A stretch of 64,000 nucleotides of DNA, from NCBI GenBank assembly GCA_015067495.1, contig SVMI01000003.1:62001-126000 (forward strand), in the 5' to 3' direction. The DNA comes from Oscillospiraceae bacterium (lineage in GTDB: Bacteria; Bacillota; Clostridia; Oscillospirales; Oscillospiraceae). The notes under the pieces are model-generated. The model saw only the letters and a list, made by a program, of their open reading frames with translations. It did not search any database and was not told where the DNA came from. The position numbers were made by a program, and so were the translations under genes. Below, in pieces: positions 15,290 through 24,454 of the stretch; position 1 is the first letter of the stretch, and each line of letters opens with the position of its first letter.

Positions 15290-16024
15290 TCATTCCTGAT
15301 CCTTGGGGCGCTTGTAGCGACCCTGCGGCTCCCATTCGGGCAGGGGCAGGCGCTGCATGGCACCAAAGATGCGTTCTTTCAGATCGGGATACGTCCCGCT
15401 GAGGGTGTAGACCAGCTGCTTGATCTCCTCACGCTTGGTGTTTTTATCCACGGGACAGCGGTTTTGAAGGACAGGAAGCTCCATACGGGCGGCGAAATTC
15501 TCTGCGGTCTTTTCGTGTACATAGAGCATGGGACGGATCTGGATCACGCCCGTGCGGTCGAGGTCGGTCACGGGCTGGAAGCAGCTGATGCGACCCTCAT
15601 AAAATAGGGACATCACAAAGGTCTCCACCGCGTCGTCATAATGGTGACCCAACGCGATCTTACGGATGCCCAGATCCAGTATTGCCTGATTCAGTGCGCC
15701 CCGGCGCATTTTGGAGCACATGGAGCAGGGATTCTTTTCCTTGCGGTGGTCGAAGATGATCGGTCCGATCTGGGTGGGGACGATGGTGTAGGGGACATCC
15801 AACTCCTCACAAAAAGCGGCGATAGGGGAAAAATCCATGCCAAGTCCCATATCAATGGTAACGGCGTGGAGGGAGAAGTCCATATAGTCACGCAAGCCCG
15901 CCAGTACCCGCAGCAAAACCAGCGAATCCTTGCCGCCGGAAATGCCGACGGCGATGCGTTCGCCGGGGGAGACCATGCGGTAGTCCTCAATACATCGGCG
16001 CACAAGACCCATTATCTTTTGCAT
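15290..16024 (-). CDS. TtcA-family tRNA 2-thiocytidine biosynthesis PP-loop protein
   Basis: This 244-residue protein has the PP-loop ATPase motif SGGKDSLVLL near residue 30, the cysteine pair PCSMCSKMRRGAL near residue 98 and ALGHHYDDAVETFVMSLFYEG near residue 125. These are the TtcA signatures. TtcA activates C32 of tRNA with ATP and inserts sulfur using an iron-sulfur cluster held by the cysteines. A third cysteine lies in LQNRCPVDKNTKREE. AAGGAGG precedes the start. The narrower assignment to C32 is by family; related PP-loop paralogues exist in Clostridia. Confidence 0.85.
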   Translation of the reverse strand: MQKIMGLVRRCIEDYRMVSPGERIAVGISGGKDSLVLLRVLAGLRDYMDFSLHAVTIDMGLGMDFSPIAAFCEELDVPYTIVPTQIGPIIFDHRKEKNPCSMCSKMRRGALNQAILDLGIRKIALGHHYDDAVETFVMSLFYEGRISCFQPVTDLDRTGVIQIRPMLYVHEKTAENFAARMELPVLQNRCPVDKNTKREEIKQLVYTLSGTYPDLKERIFGAMQRLPLPEWEPQGRYKRPKDQE

Positions 16025-16142
16025 TGTTGGATTTTCCTCCTTCTTTGCGAAAAATGGAACGTGAGAATTAAAGAGAAAACGAGAGAAAATAAAAGAAAAT
16101 GAAAGATTAGATATAATTTCATAAAAATACTTAAAAAAGCGG

Positions 16143-16171
16143 TTGACATTTCAAATTTGATGTGATATAAA
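16143..16171 (+). promoter_or_regulatory. Sigma-A promoter of rplM-rpsI
   Basis: A consensus TTGACA (16143-16148) and TATAAA (16166-16171) are 17 bases apart. The leader is about 68 nt. Confidence 0.85.
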
Positions 16172-16187
16172 AGTCAAGCGATTTGAA

Positions 16188-16217
16188 GACATTGTACAAC
16201 ATGTACAGAAAAATGTC
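16188..16217 (+). ncRNA. Hairpin in the rplM leader, possible L13 autoregulatory element
   Basis: GACAT-TGTAC (16188-16197) pairs with GTACA (16203-16207) and, across a five-base GAAAA bulge, with ATGTC (16213-16217). The structured leader lies between the promoter and the ribosome site. L13 leaders that bind L13 are known in Firmicutes. I could not compare this one with the published model. Confidence 0.35.
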
Positions 16218-16246
16218 AAAATATTTTACCTATTGGAGGAAGTATC

Positions 16247-16678
16247 ATGTCCACCACTCTTTTGAAGAAAGAGACCCTGGAGCGCAAGTGGTACATCATT
16301 GATGCTGCTGGCAAGCCCCTGGGCCGTACCGCTGTCACCGTCGCTAACCTGCTGCGCGGCAAGCACAAGGCTGATTTCACCCCGAACGTTGACTGTGGCG
16401 ATTACGTCATCGTCATCAACACCGACAAGGCCATCCTGACCGGCAAGAAGCTGGAGCAGAAGACCTACTACCGTGTTTCCGGTTGGATCGGCGGTCTGAA
16501 GGAGACCAAGGCTCGCTTCATGATGGAAAAGCGTTCCGACTACGCTATGGAGCTGGCTGTCAAGGGTATGCTGCCCAAGAACACTCTGGGCCGTAACGCT
16601 CTGACCCGTCTGCACCTGTACAAGGGCGCTGAGCATGTTCACGCTGCACAGAAGCCTGAAGCATGGACTCTGGACTAA
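16247..16678 (+). CDS. rplM: 50S ribosomal protein L13
   Basis: This 143-residue L13 carries the family blocks WYIIDAAGKPLGRTAVTVA, DYVIVINTDK, and AVKGMLPKNTLGR followed by LHLYKGAEHVHAAQKPE. GGAGGAAG precedes the ATG. It forms the classical rplM-rpsI operon, with 16 bases between the genes. Codon use is strongly biased, as expected for a highly expressed gene. Confidence 0.98.
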   Translation: MSTTLLKKETLERKWYIIDAAGKPLGRTAVTVANLLRGKHKADFTPNVDCGDYVIVINTDKAILTGKKLEQKTYYRVSGWIGGLKETKARFMMEKRSDYAMELAVKGMLPKNTLGRNALTRLHLYKGAEHVHAAQKPEAWTLD

Positions 16679-16694
16679 TTGGAGGTAACGAATT

Positions 16695-17099
16695 ATGTAC
16701 GAGAGCAAGAAGAAGTATTTTTACGGCACCGGCCGTCGTAAGTCCTCCGTTGCCCGTGTCCGCGTTTACGAAAATGGCACCGGTGCGATCACCATCAATG
16801 GTCGCGACATCAACGACTACTTTGGTCTGGACACCCTGAAGCTGATCGTCAATCAGCCTCTGGTCACCACCGGCGTTGTCGGTAAGGTCGACATCGTGAT
16901 CACTGTCGCCGGCGGCGGTGTTTCCGGTCAGGCAGGCGCCATCCGTCACGGCATTTCCCGTGCTCTGGTTCTGCTGAACCCCGAGTTCCGTCCCGCTCTG
17001 AAGGCTGCCGGTTTCATGACCCGCGACCCCAGAATGAAGGAAAGAAAGAAGTACGGCTTGAAGGCTGCACGTCGCGCACCCCAGTTCTCCAAGAGATAA
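16695..17099 (+). CDS. rpsI: 30S ribosomal protein S9
   Basis: This 134-residue S9 has the conserved [14 protein letters not shown] near the start, [20 protein letters not shown] in the middle and the C-terminal [17 protein letters not shown] tail. That tail reaches the P-site tRNA in the ribosome. Its ribosome site is GGAGG, overlapping the end of rplM's 3' region. Confidence 0.98.
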   Translation: MYESKKKYFYGTGRRKSSVARVRVYENGTGAITINGRDINDYFGLDTLKLIVNQPLVTTGVVGKVDIVITVAGGGVSGQAGAIRHGISRALVLLNPEFRPALKAAGFMTRDPRMKERKKYGLKAARRAPQFSKR

Positions 17100-17118
17100 T
17101 TGGAGCAATTCAAAAATT

Positions 17119-17149
17119 ACAGCACTCACGAAAGTGGGTGCTGTTTTTT
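17119..17149 (+). terminator. Intrinsic terminator of rplM-rpsI
   Basis: An 11-bp stem with one G-U pair (17119-17129 with 17134-17144, GAAA tetraloop) is followed by a run of T residues. Confidence 0.9.
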
Positions 17150-17203
17150 GTCGTTTGTCCCAACGAAGAGATGGCGGCTCAACCTGAAAGAGTGAGTGTC
17201 CTA

Positions 17204-17232
17204 TTTACATTTGGGGAGAATTATGGTATAAA
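17204..17232 (+). promoter_or_regulatory. Promoter of the 128-residue lipoprotein gene
   Basis: TTTACA (17204-17209) and TATAAA (17227-17232) are spaced by 17 bases. Confidence 0.65.
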
Positions 17233-17277
17233 TTAACTGCTAGAGAAACATAGATTTACAGAGTTGAGGTGCAAGGT

Positions 17278-17664
17278 ATGAAGAAACGATTGGCAATCTT
17301 CTTGGCGATTTGCATGTTCTGTCTTTCAAGCTGCAGCTGGGTCGAGCAAGGTGTGGAGATTGAGCAGACAGACGAAATGACTGTAATCAAGCTTGAAAAC
17401 TTCAAGGGTAAAAAAGAGGTCATGATCGTTCACGACAGCCCCGGTGATGGCAGCTTGTGTTATAGTACTGACATTGCGAACGGCAGCGTGACGGTATCTT
17501 GCGACCAAGGCTGGTTGTGGGATGCTGACGAGCTTTTTACAGCATCGTCCGGCAATAATTTTACGGATAGGGGCTACTATATTGACAGCAGCACAACTAA
17601 AATTACGATCATCATTGAAGCGGAGCAGGAAGCATCCGGTGAGATTCGGTTATGGTGTTCTTAA
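17278..17664 (+). CDS. Small predicted lipoprotein, function unknown
   Basis: This 128-residue protein begins with a lipoprotein signal peptide: KKR, a hydrophobic core, then the lipobox LSSC at about residues 16-19. The mature part is predicted to be beta-rich, with motifs LENFKGKKEVMIVHDSPGDG and TKITIIIEAEQEASGEIRLW. It could be a small beta sandwich on the outer face of the membrane. GAGGT lies eight bases before the ATG; an in-frame GTG at 17269 is less likely. It stands alone between a promoter and a terminator. I do not recognise a family. Confidence 0.75.
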   Translation: MKKRLAIFLAICMFCLSSCSWVEQGVEIEQTDEMTVIKLENFKGKKEVMIVHDSPGDGSLCYSTDIANGSVTVSCDQGWLWDADELFTASSGNNFTDRGYYIDSSTTKITIIIEAEQEASGEIRLWCS

Positions 17665-17695
17665 ATCTCCAATAGATAATTAGAGTCTTTCATAA

Positions 17696-17728
17696 AACAC
17701 AGCACCCACACTGCGGGTGCTGTGTTTT
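17696..17728 (+). terminator. Intrinsic terminator of the small lipoprotein gene
   Basis: A 12-bp stem (17696-17707 with 17715-17726) has a seven-base loop and a short T-run. Confidence 0.82.
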
Positions 17729-17898
17729 GACGCTGTTTGCACAAAAAATGATGCATTTACAGTTTATAAAATTTGCTAAAATTTGTATATACTTTTACGA
17801 TAAAGTTTGTTATAGTAAATTGGGCGTGGATGGAATTGCCGTTCTGCCCGCGATTTGTACACTTGCATTATATTTATAATGTATAGGAGGAAATGGAA

Positions 17899-20280
17899 AT
17901 GTACATCTACAGCAATACTTCTGCGAAGCTTCTTTTCGTGGTAACCAAAGAGCCGAGTGATATTAAAATCTTCGATGCCGAGGGACTGGCGGTTATTTGC
18001 CCTCTGATGGGAAGCGCAGTCTGTGAGGAAGGGTATCGTTATACACTGGATGCGTCCAATCTGAAGCTGTGGACGCTGGATCAGCCGGTGCTTTACACCT
18101 GCGAGGCGGGTGGGGAAGTGGAGCGCTTCGGTTACAGCTCTCTGCGTACTGTGCAGAACAAGATGGTGCTTTTCAATGATGCGCCTATCTATCTGCGTGG
18201 CTACATCCGCGGCATTGTTGCTCACGATCATCCCAACATGACAGGGCAGAGCGACTACGAGGCTGCCCTGAAGAACATCCGTCAGGCGAAGAAGTACGGC
18301 TTCAATTTCGTGCGTTTCCACAGCACAATCCCCTCTGAGGATTTTGTCCGCGCGGCAGACGAGCTGGGCTTGCTCATCCATATGGAGATCGGCTTTGCCT
18401 ACGATTACGACGAGCAGGGTCACAAGAAAAATCTGTCCATGAATAACGATGCTTGGGAGAAGACCATTCTCAAGTACCGCAACCATCCTTCCATGGCAGT
18501 GTTCTGCATCGGCAATGAGATGCACAACTCCGGGCACTATCCCGAGGTACGCCGGCTCTACGAGCAGGGCAGGGCATTGGCACCCGGCAAGCTGATCCTC
18601 GACAACTCCGGCTGGGGTGAATATGACCGCAGCACGGCAGATATTTACAGCCAGCATATCGCCTATTTCTTCCCCTTCAAACATCATAAGAATATGTTCA
18701 ACGAGGATACCCCGTGGCGCATCAACGGCTCTGTCTACGATGTGCCGCTGGATGCTGAAGCGGACACCGCAACTGCAAGCGCAAAGATCCGCCGTGAGTG
18801 CGCACCCATCCGTCCTGTTTTGGCACATGAGGCGATGCACTACATCGAGATCCCCGACTATGTGGCACTGAACGGGAAGTTTGACGCATTCGCGGAAAAG
18901 GTCGGACCTGCGTATCTGCAGGAGAAGGGGATCACAAAGCCCCGCTTCATGACCGAAATGCCCAAGCTGATCGCCCGCAAGGGTCTGACCGGGCGCATGG
19001 AGGACTACCGCGCCGGCTCTATGAAATGGAAGCTGATGGCGATCAAGACTTATCTGGAGGAAATGCGCCTCTCGCCGCTGTGCGGCTATGAGATGCTCCA
19101 GTTCTCCGACTGCCTGAAGTATGAAAACAAAAACGGCATCGTTGACTGCTTCGATGACGACAAGGGCATCGACTGCAGCTGGCTGCGTCAGATGAATGAC
19201 GACCTTGTGCTGCTGGCGGATCTGAGCGACGAGATCGCCTATGAGGATGGCACTCTGCACGCAAGCCTTTTTGCATCCGATTTCCTGCCTGAGGCGGAGA
19301 TCCGAGGTGATTACAAGCTGTGGCTGGACGATGAGCTGCTCTACGAGGGCAAGGATTTTGTCTTGGGTGGCGGCCTGCAGAAGCTGGCGGAGCTGGAGAT
19401 CTCCGTCAAGCCTACCGGCAAGGCGCAAATGCGCACTCTGCGGGCAGAGTTTACAAGCGGCGACCTCTGCGTTAAGAACGAATGGAACGTGTGGTTCTAT
19501 CCCCGCAAAGTACCCGCAAGCCTTCCTCAGCTGAAGCTGGAGAATGGCGCGCTGAAAACCTACTTGGAGCAGGGCAAGAAGGCATCCGGGCTGATCGTGA
19601 CCGACAAGCTCAATGATGAGGTCTTTGCCGATCTGGCAGCCGGCAAGCATGTGGTGCTGTTTTATGAGTACAAGGCGGAACGCAACGCTTATCAGCTGCC
19701 CGGCGCATTGGAGCGTTTCAAGCCCTGCATCTGGGATCGGGGCAGCAATCTGGGCGGTATCATCGATGAGAAGCTGCAGAGCGTCTTTGCGTCTGACCGT
19801 TATTTCGACAAAAACCTGCAGCCCCTGTTGGAGGCAGGCACTAAGGTCAATCTGGATACCTTCCCCGTGGCAGTCACTGAGTTCCTCAGCGGCATCGACA
19901 AGCCTGTCCGCGACCGCATGAAGGGTCTGGTCAGCGGTATCAAGGACTTTATCGACGAGGACACCCTGCGTAAATTCTCCCATCTGTTCTCTGTCAAGGT
20001 GGGCAAGGGTCTTCTGACTGTCTGTACCCTGAACGTGACCGATCCCGCTTCCCCCGTGGTCTCCAATCTGCTGTGCGCTTTGGTGGACAGTCCTGAGTTG
20101 TTTGCGACGGATTGCAGCATCAAAGCAGAGCAGCTTCGCGCATACCTCGAAGAGGTCGCTGCCAAGGGACTTCGTCCTGAGGATGTGATGAACCACTTCT
20201 GGGAAATCGACAACAAACTGGTCGAGGACACCCTCTTCTGGGAGGAAGTGCAGGTGGATTTGGCGGCAATGAAGCATTGA
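17899..20280 (+). CDS. Glycoside hydrolase family 2-like enzyme lacking most of the N-terminal domain
   Basis: This 793-residue cytoplasmic protein carries a GH2-type TIM barrel. It shows FGYSSLRTVQNKMVLFNDAP and IYLRGYIRGIVAHDHPN, then VFCIGNEMHNSG with E207 as the likely acid/base, and PRFMTEMP with E353 as a candidate nucleophile. The barrel starts about 80 residues in, whereas GH2 enzymes usually carry some 200 residues of sugar-binding and Ig domains first. The C-terminal half (after about residue 440) is beta-rich and ends with a Rossmann-like segment. There is no signal peptide. AGGAGG is eight bases before 17899; the ATG at 17893 is too close. It opens the carbohydrate locus. The substrate is unknown. 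Confidence 0.75.
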   Translation: MYIYSNTSAKLLFVVTKEPSDIKIFDAEGLAVICPLMGSAVCEEGYRYTLDASNLKLWTLDQPVLYTCEAGGEVERFGYSSLRTVQNKMVLFNDAPIYLRGYIRGIVAHDHPNMTGQSDYEAALKNIRQAKKYGFNFVRFHSTIPSEDFVRAADELGLLIHMEIGFAYDYDEQGHKKNLSMNNDAWEKTILKYRNHPSMAVFCIGNEMHNSGHYPEVRRLYEQGRALAPGKLILDNSGWGEYDRSTADIYSQHIAYFFPFKHHKNMFNEDTPWRINGSVYDVPLDAEADTATASAKIRRECAPIRPVLAHEAMHYIEIPDYVALNGKFDAFAEKVGPAYLQEKGITKPRFMTEMPKLIARKGLTGRMEDYRAGSMKWKLMAIKTYLEEMRLSPLCGYEMLQFSDCLKYENKNGIVDCFDDDKGIDCSWLRQMNDDLVLLADLSDEIAYEDGTLHASLFASDFLPEAEIRGDYKLWLDDELLYEGKDFVLGGGLQKLAELEISVKPTGKAQMRTLRAEFTSGDLCVKNEWNVWFYPRKVPASLPQLKLENGALKTYLEQGKKASGLIVTDKLNDEVFADLAAGKHVVLFYEYKAERNAYQLPGALERFKPCIWDRGSNLGGIIDEKLQSVFASDRYFDKNLQPLLEAGTKVNLDTFPVAVTEFLSGIDKPVRDRMKGLVSGIKDFIDEDTLRKFSHLFSVKVGKGLLTVCTLNVTDPASPVVSNLLCALVDSPELFATDCSIKAEQLRAYLEEVAAKGLRPEDVMNHFWEIDNKLVEDTLFWEEVQVDLAAMKH

Positions 20281-20348
20281 TCCTGCGAATACCGTAATTG
20301 TCCACAAAATAACCGCGATCGCACAATAGACTTTTGGTCAAACTGTGC

Positions 20349-20410
20349 TACAATTTAAGATAGAAGCAGCCTCTGCAAACCATGAATAGGGAAGCGGAGG
20401 CTGTTTTTAT
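20349..20410 (+). terminator. Hairpin terminator downstream of an extended -10 promoter, just before the 20433 gene
   Basis: The arms 20367-20376 and 20394-20403 form a 10-bp stem with one G-U pair and a 17-base loop, followed by TTTTTAT. An extended -10 (TG-C-TACAAT, 20346-20354) lies directly upstream. The next start codon is about 25 bases beyond the T-run. The hairpin ends the GH2-like transcript, and may also attenuate the following gene. Confidence 0.65.
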
Positions 20411-20432
20411 CACAATAAGGAGTACGATGACC

Positions 20433-22598
20433 ATGCGAAAACTGATTCCCACCCCTCAAAAGTTTGTTTATTCCGAAAAACTGACCACCTACACCGGCTT
20501 TGCCAAGCGACTCTGCGATCTTCCTGCGGACGAAAAGCTTGACTGCGGTTTTGAGATGCTGAACGCGCAGTTTGGCGGCGAAGGCGATGTGCTGAAAATC
20601 GTATTTTCCGACGATGCCTTCTTCACGGAGCAAAACGCCCGGGAGCAGGGCTATATCCTGAAAAGGGCTTCCGGCGAAACGACGATTTTCGCCCAGACTG
20701 CGCAGGGCGCGTTTTACGGCATGATGACCCTGCTGCAGCTGTGGGGTGAAGCACCTGAGCACTTTGAAATCTACGACCGCCCGGTGATCCGCTTCCGTGG
20801 CATCAAAAATACCCTTTGGGCGGAGACCGGCGTGTGGTCTTACGACTTTGGCGACGGACTCCCCAATGCCCTTGCCCGCATCCGGGAGACCATGGATCAG
20901 ATGGCGCGTGCCAAGCTGAACATGATGTACGTGGACGGCTTCGGCTGGCGTACGGAGCGTTTTCCCGGCTATGACGATGCCCTGCGCAGCCTTGCGGAGT
21001 ACGGCAAAAAGCGCGGCATTTTGCTCAAAAGCGGCGGTTATACCATGAGCTACGGCTCTGCCGGTCATAACAACTCCTATCAGGGTCGTGTTTTCTATAA
21101 CCGCAGACCCTACCCGGACGGCGAGCTGTACGATTGCATCGGTACATACGATCCTTCCATCAATCCCGATCCCAATGCACTGCGGGGTCGCACCTATGGC
21201 ACATGCCTGACCAACGATGACCTGACGGACGATAAGATCTCCGAACTGCGCGACTATATGCGCAGCACCGGCGTGCGTATCCTGCTGACCCACAACATGG
21301 ATGCCGATGAGATCCACGAGCCGCTGTGGAAGGGACGCTGCGCCTGCTGCCGTGAGAAGTTCCCCAATGACGACCTCTACGCAGCGGACGGCGCAGCCGG
21401 CGCCTTTGCTGCTTTCTATGACCGCATCTTGGATGCGCTCCTGCCGGAATTTCCGGATATGATCGTCTGTCCCGTCAGCCCCGGCTATGCCTATGCCAAG
21501 TCTTCCAGCGACGAGACCTTTGAAAAGTGCCGCAAATTCTGGGGCGCGATCAGCCGCCATGTGCGCAACAAGGATGCATTCCTGCCTTCCTTCCGGGAGC
21601 TGTTCTACATGCACGATGAGCAGGTCTTGCGCTTCGACCTGCTGGGGCAGGAGGTTCCCCGGTTCTGCTGCGCCTTTTTCTCCAGCGGAGACGGCTTCTA
21701 CTCCGATAAGATCTATACAGCCAGCGCAGCCTATGCGAAGCTGATGGCAAATGCGGAGATCATCGGCGCATACAACGGCATGTCCCTGCACAAGCCCACC
21801 ATGATCGCCAATGCGGAATATTTCTGGAATCCCATGAACTCCGCATTTTATAATGTAGAGCTGATGGGTTCCTTTGAACCCCAGTTTGACCACTATAACA
21901 AGCTGCGGGAGGGCTTTATCCGCCCTGAGGGCATTTACGGCGACGGAGGCCTGCTGGAAACCTCCTGCTGCTTGCTCTTTGGCGACAAGCACGGCAAGCG
22001 CATCGCGGACTTCTATCGCGTTACGGGCAAAAACGGCGAAAGCCCCATTCTCACCGCCTGCAATGTAGAGCTTTGGACAAATTATACCAAGGTCAACTTC
22101 CCGATGCTGTGGGATACGCCTGCAACGGCTGCAAATCAGCAGCTCTACCGGGAGCGCTTCAGCGAATGCGCCCTTGCTACAGCCTCTGCTCGTGATATTC
22201 TGGAAGAAGTACTGGCGGCTGACGATTTGGAAGCCGGTGTCCGCGCCCACCTGAGCTTCCTCCACGAATGTGCCGTTATGGGCGCAAAGCTCTGCAGTCA
22301 GCTGACCCGCTACATGGATCTTTATATGGAGGCAGACCGCTGGTTTGAAGACGGCACGCCCGTCAATCCCGACATCTGTGAGCGGTGCGAAGCTCTGATC
22401 CGGGATGCCAAGGCACAGCTTGCGGTCATGCGTGCTGATGGCAAGGTCGCATTTGACCCGCTGGGCGGCATTATGCTTCGCCGGGAGGAGCTGTTCGAGT
22501 TTGTTGCCTACTGCGCAGGGCAGATCGTCAAGAGCCTGAAGACCGATACCCGCGTTCCTGAAGACCGCAAACCCCTGAACATCCGCTCCTGGTGGTGA
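20433..22598 (+). CDS. Glycoside hydrolase with GH20-type N-terminal domain and TIM barrel
   Basis: This 721-residue protein opens with a GH20b-like alpha/beta domain (IPTPQKFVY... ending AQTAQGAFYGMMTLLQLW near residue 110). A barrel follows, starting IRFRGIKNTLW. An acidic DADE, followed by a C-x-C-C cluster (WKGRCACCREKF), sits near residue 300. The helical C-terminus resembles hexosaminidase-type proteins (GH20/GH84 group). No signal peptide is visible, so it acts in the cytosol. Two ATGs (20427, 20433) fit the AAGGAG site; I prefer 20433. A beta-N-acetylhexosaminidase activity is a reasonable guess, not shown. Confidence 0.68.
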   Translation: MRKLIPTPQKFVYSEKLTTYTGFAKRLCDLPADEKLDCGFEMLNAQFGGEGDVLKIVFSDDAFFTEQNAREQGYILKRASGETTIFAQTAQGAFYGMMTLLQLWGEAPEHFEIYDRPVIRFRGIKNTLWAETGVWSYDFGDGLPNALARIRETMDQMARAKLNMMYVDGFGWRTERFPGYDDALRSLAEYGKKRGILLKSGGYTMSYGSAGHNNSYQGRVFYNRRPYPDGELYDCIGTYDPSINPDPNALRGRTYGTCLTNDDLTDDKISELRDYMRSTGVRILLTHNMDADEIHEPLWKGRCACCREKFPNDDLYAADGAAGAFAAFYDRILDALLPEFPDMIVCPVSPGYAYAKSSSDETFEKCRKFWGAISRHVRNKDAFLPSFRELFYMHDEQVLRFDLLGQEVPRFCCAFFSSGDGFYSDKIYTASAAYAKLMANAEIIGAYNGMSLHKPTMIANAEYFWNPMNSAFYNVELMGSFEPQFDHYNKLREGFIRPEGIYGDGGLLETSCCLLFGDKHGKRIADFYRVTGKNGESPILTACNVELWTNYTKVNFPMLWDTPATAANQQLYRERFSECALATASARDILEEVLAADDLEAGVRAHLSFLHECAVMGAKLCSQLTRYMDLYMEADRWFEDGTPVNPDICERCEALIRDAKAQLAVMRADGKVAFDPLGGIMLRREELFEFVAYCAGQIVKSLKTDTRVPEDRKPLNIRSWW

Positions 22599-22781
22599 GC
22601 GCGTGAGATGATACCAAAACAATGGCAAAGTGCCTAAAAACGCGTTTTTGCTTTTGTGCATATTGCCATTCGTTCGTCAAAAACATCAAATTTGGAGCTT
22701 TTTCCCCACAGAAAAATGGCGGATTTCTGTGCAAAATAGCACTAGCCAAATCGAAAACCATCGTGTATAATAAATCCATAA

Positions 22782-22806
22782 AATGGTGTGGTTATTCCAT
22801 ACCATT
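22782..22806. promoter_or_regulatory. Putative operator palindrome upstream of the ABC importer genes
   Basis: AATGGTGTGG and CCATACCATT form a 9-of-10 inverted repeat around TTATT. It starts 11 bases after a TATAAT at 22766-22771, so it would overlap the transcription start region. This is where a LacI- or GntR-type repressor would sit; no such gene lies in the locus. Confidence 0.45.
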
Positions 22807-22846
22807 GGAAGTGAAAGCTTCAAACTATTTTAAGGAGGAAAACTCA

Positions 22847-24454
22847 ATGAAAAAGACCCTCGCATTATTGCTGGCTCTGATCATGGTCGTGGCTCTGTTT
22901 GCAGGCTGCAACACCACCACCGATCCCACCGATCCCAGCACCCCCAGCACCCCCAGCAACCCCACGGATCCTTCTGACCCCACTCAGACTGGTCCCTACC
23001 CCGTCGACGAGAACGGTCAGTTCGTTTACGGCGACAAGTTCAAGGGCGTTGTCGTTTCCGTCGCTGTTGTTGCTGACGAAGATCAGGATGACCTGTGGTT
23101 CTTCAAGCTGATCGAAGAGAAGTTCGGCTGTGACATCCAGGTCGTTGAGATCCCGAACGGCGCCTATCAGGACAAGATGGCAGCCTACCTGGCTGACAAG
23201 AACCTGCCCACCATTTTTGAGTCCTTCGGCACCATCGCTCAGATCGTTGAGTACGGTGATCAGGGCGCATTCGTCAACGTGATGGATGAAGACAATCTGG
23301 CTAAGATGCCCCACTTCAAGAAGTTCTTCGTTGACCAGACTGAGGTTTACGATGAGTACATGATGACCGCCTCTACTGCTACCGGCGCGCACTACATCCT
23401 GCCCGCTTGGGATTCTGAGCGTGCTGTCAACCACTACTGGGTCTACAACGATGCCGAGTTCGAGAAGGCTGGCGTTGAGTGGTCCGGCGACACCGTAAAC
23501 GGCGGCTTCCTGAAGATGCTGCGCGATCTGAAGGCTTACAATCCTTCTTCCTGGCCGCTCACCGCCGGTGACTGGAAGAACACTCTGCAGCGCATGATCT
23601 CCACTTGGGGCGTTAACAGCATGTATGCTGCTTACGACTACGAGGACGAGAAGTGGTTCTACGGTGCTACCACCGATGAATTCTACGACATGATGAACCT
23701 GCTGCTCACCTGCTACAACGAGGGTCTGATGAACCCCGCCTCCCTGTCTCAGGGCAACGGCGCGCTTCAGGAAGACATCATCAATCACAGAAGCTACATC
23801 TACCACTCCTGGCTGGGCTGGATGTCCATGCACAATGCTGCATTCGTTAAGGAAGGCGTTTCCGACCACGAGTCCCCCACCCCCACTCCTGTTGGCCCCA
23901 ACGGCATGACTCTGGAACTGAAGAAGTTTGCTAACAGCTATGGTACCGTCATCAATGCCGAAGATCCTCTGGCAGCTGAGTGCGCCATGGCGATCATGAA
24001 CTGGATGTACGACGATTCCAAGCTGGGCGGCGCATGGGCTTCCTCCGTTGGTCCCGACGAGATCGTTGCAACCGATGAGAACGGCAAGCTGAACTGGATC
24101 GACGAGTCCAGCCCCACCGGCTACAACAACGACGTTAACTACGTTGCTCCTCTGTACGGTATGTTCGATACCTCTCTGAACGTCCGTTACGCTCCCGAGA
24201 GCCCCTACTTCACCTTCAACGCTGAAGAGCAGCTGGCTCAGGAGATCGGCGACAAGATCGGCTACTTCAAGGCTGCACCCGCACTGGCTTGGACCGATGT
24301 CGAAATGGCTGATGCCTACACGGCTTCCCAGCAGGATATCCAGGCTATGACCCAGAAGTTCATCACTGACAACTGGACCAGAGCTGACTTCGACGCTTGG
24401 GTTGCTGACTTCCTGGATCAGTACGGCGAAGTTATGGACTTCCTGAACAGCTAA
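22847..24454 (+). CDS. Sugar ABC transporter substrate-binding lipoprotein
   Basis: This 535-residue exported protein has a lipoprotein signal with lipobox LFAGC at residues 18-22. A 24-residue Thr/Pro/Asp linker follows (TTTDPTDPSTPSTPS...), then a family 1 solute-binding fold like the LplA/YtcQ group that pairs with LplB/LplC permeases. Aromatic-rich segments (WDSERAVNHYWVYND, YIYHSWLGWMSMHN) suit glycan binding. AAGGAGG precedes the ATG at 22847. Strongly optimised codons suggest high expression. The ligand cannot be told from sequence. Confidence 0.9.
   Translation: MKKTLALLLALIMVVALFAGCNTTTDPTDPSTPSTPSNPTDPSDPTQTGPYPVDENGQFVYGDKFKGVVVSVAVVADEDQDDLWFFKLIEEKFGCDIQVVEIPNGAYQDKMAAYLADKNLPTIFESFGTIAQIVEYGDQGAFVNVMDEDNLAKMPHFKKFFVDQTEVYDEYMMTASTATGAHYILPAWDSERAVNHYWVYNDAEFEKAGVEWSGDTVNGGFLKMLRDLKAYNPSSWPLTAGDWKNTLQRMISTWGVNSMYAAYDYEDEKWFYGATTDEFYDMMNLLLTCYNEGLMNPASLSQGNGALQEDIINHRSYIYHSWLGWMSMHNAAFVKEGVSDHESPTPTPVGPNGMTLELKKFANSYGTVINAEDPLAAECAMAIMNWMYDDSKLGGAWASSVGPDEIVATDENGKLNWIDESSPTGYNNDVNYVAPLYGMFDTSLNVRYAPESPYFTFNAEEQLAQEIGDKIGYFKAAPALAWTDVEMADAYTASQQDIQAMTQKFITDNWTRADFDAWVADFLDQYGEVMDFLNS

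Noticed and set aside
16025..16140. Purine-rich tract between the TtcA-type gene and rplM as a regulatory RNA
   Set aside because: It is A/G-rich without a stable fold or a promoter of its own that I could find.
17776..20307. Long open frame on the minus strand opposite the GH2-like gene (843 codons)
   Set aside because: It mirrors the codon bias of the plus-strand gene, has no ribosome site and has no family-like sequence. Similar antisense frames lie opposite the GH20-like, ABC permease, smc and leuS genes.
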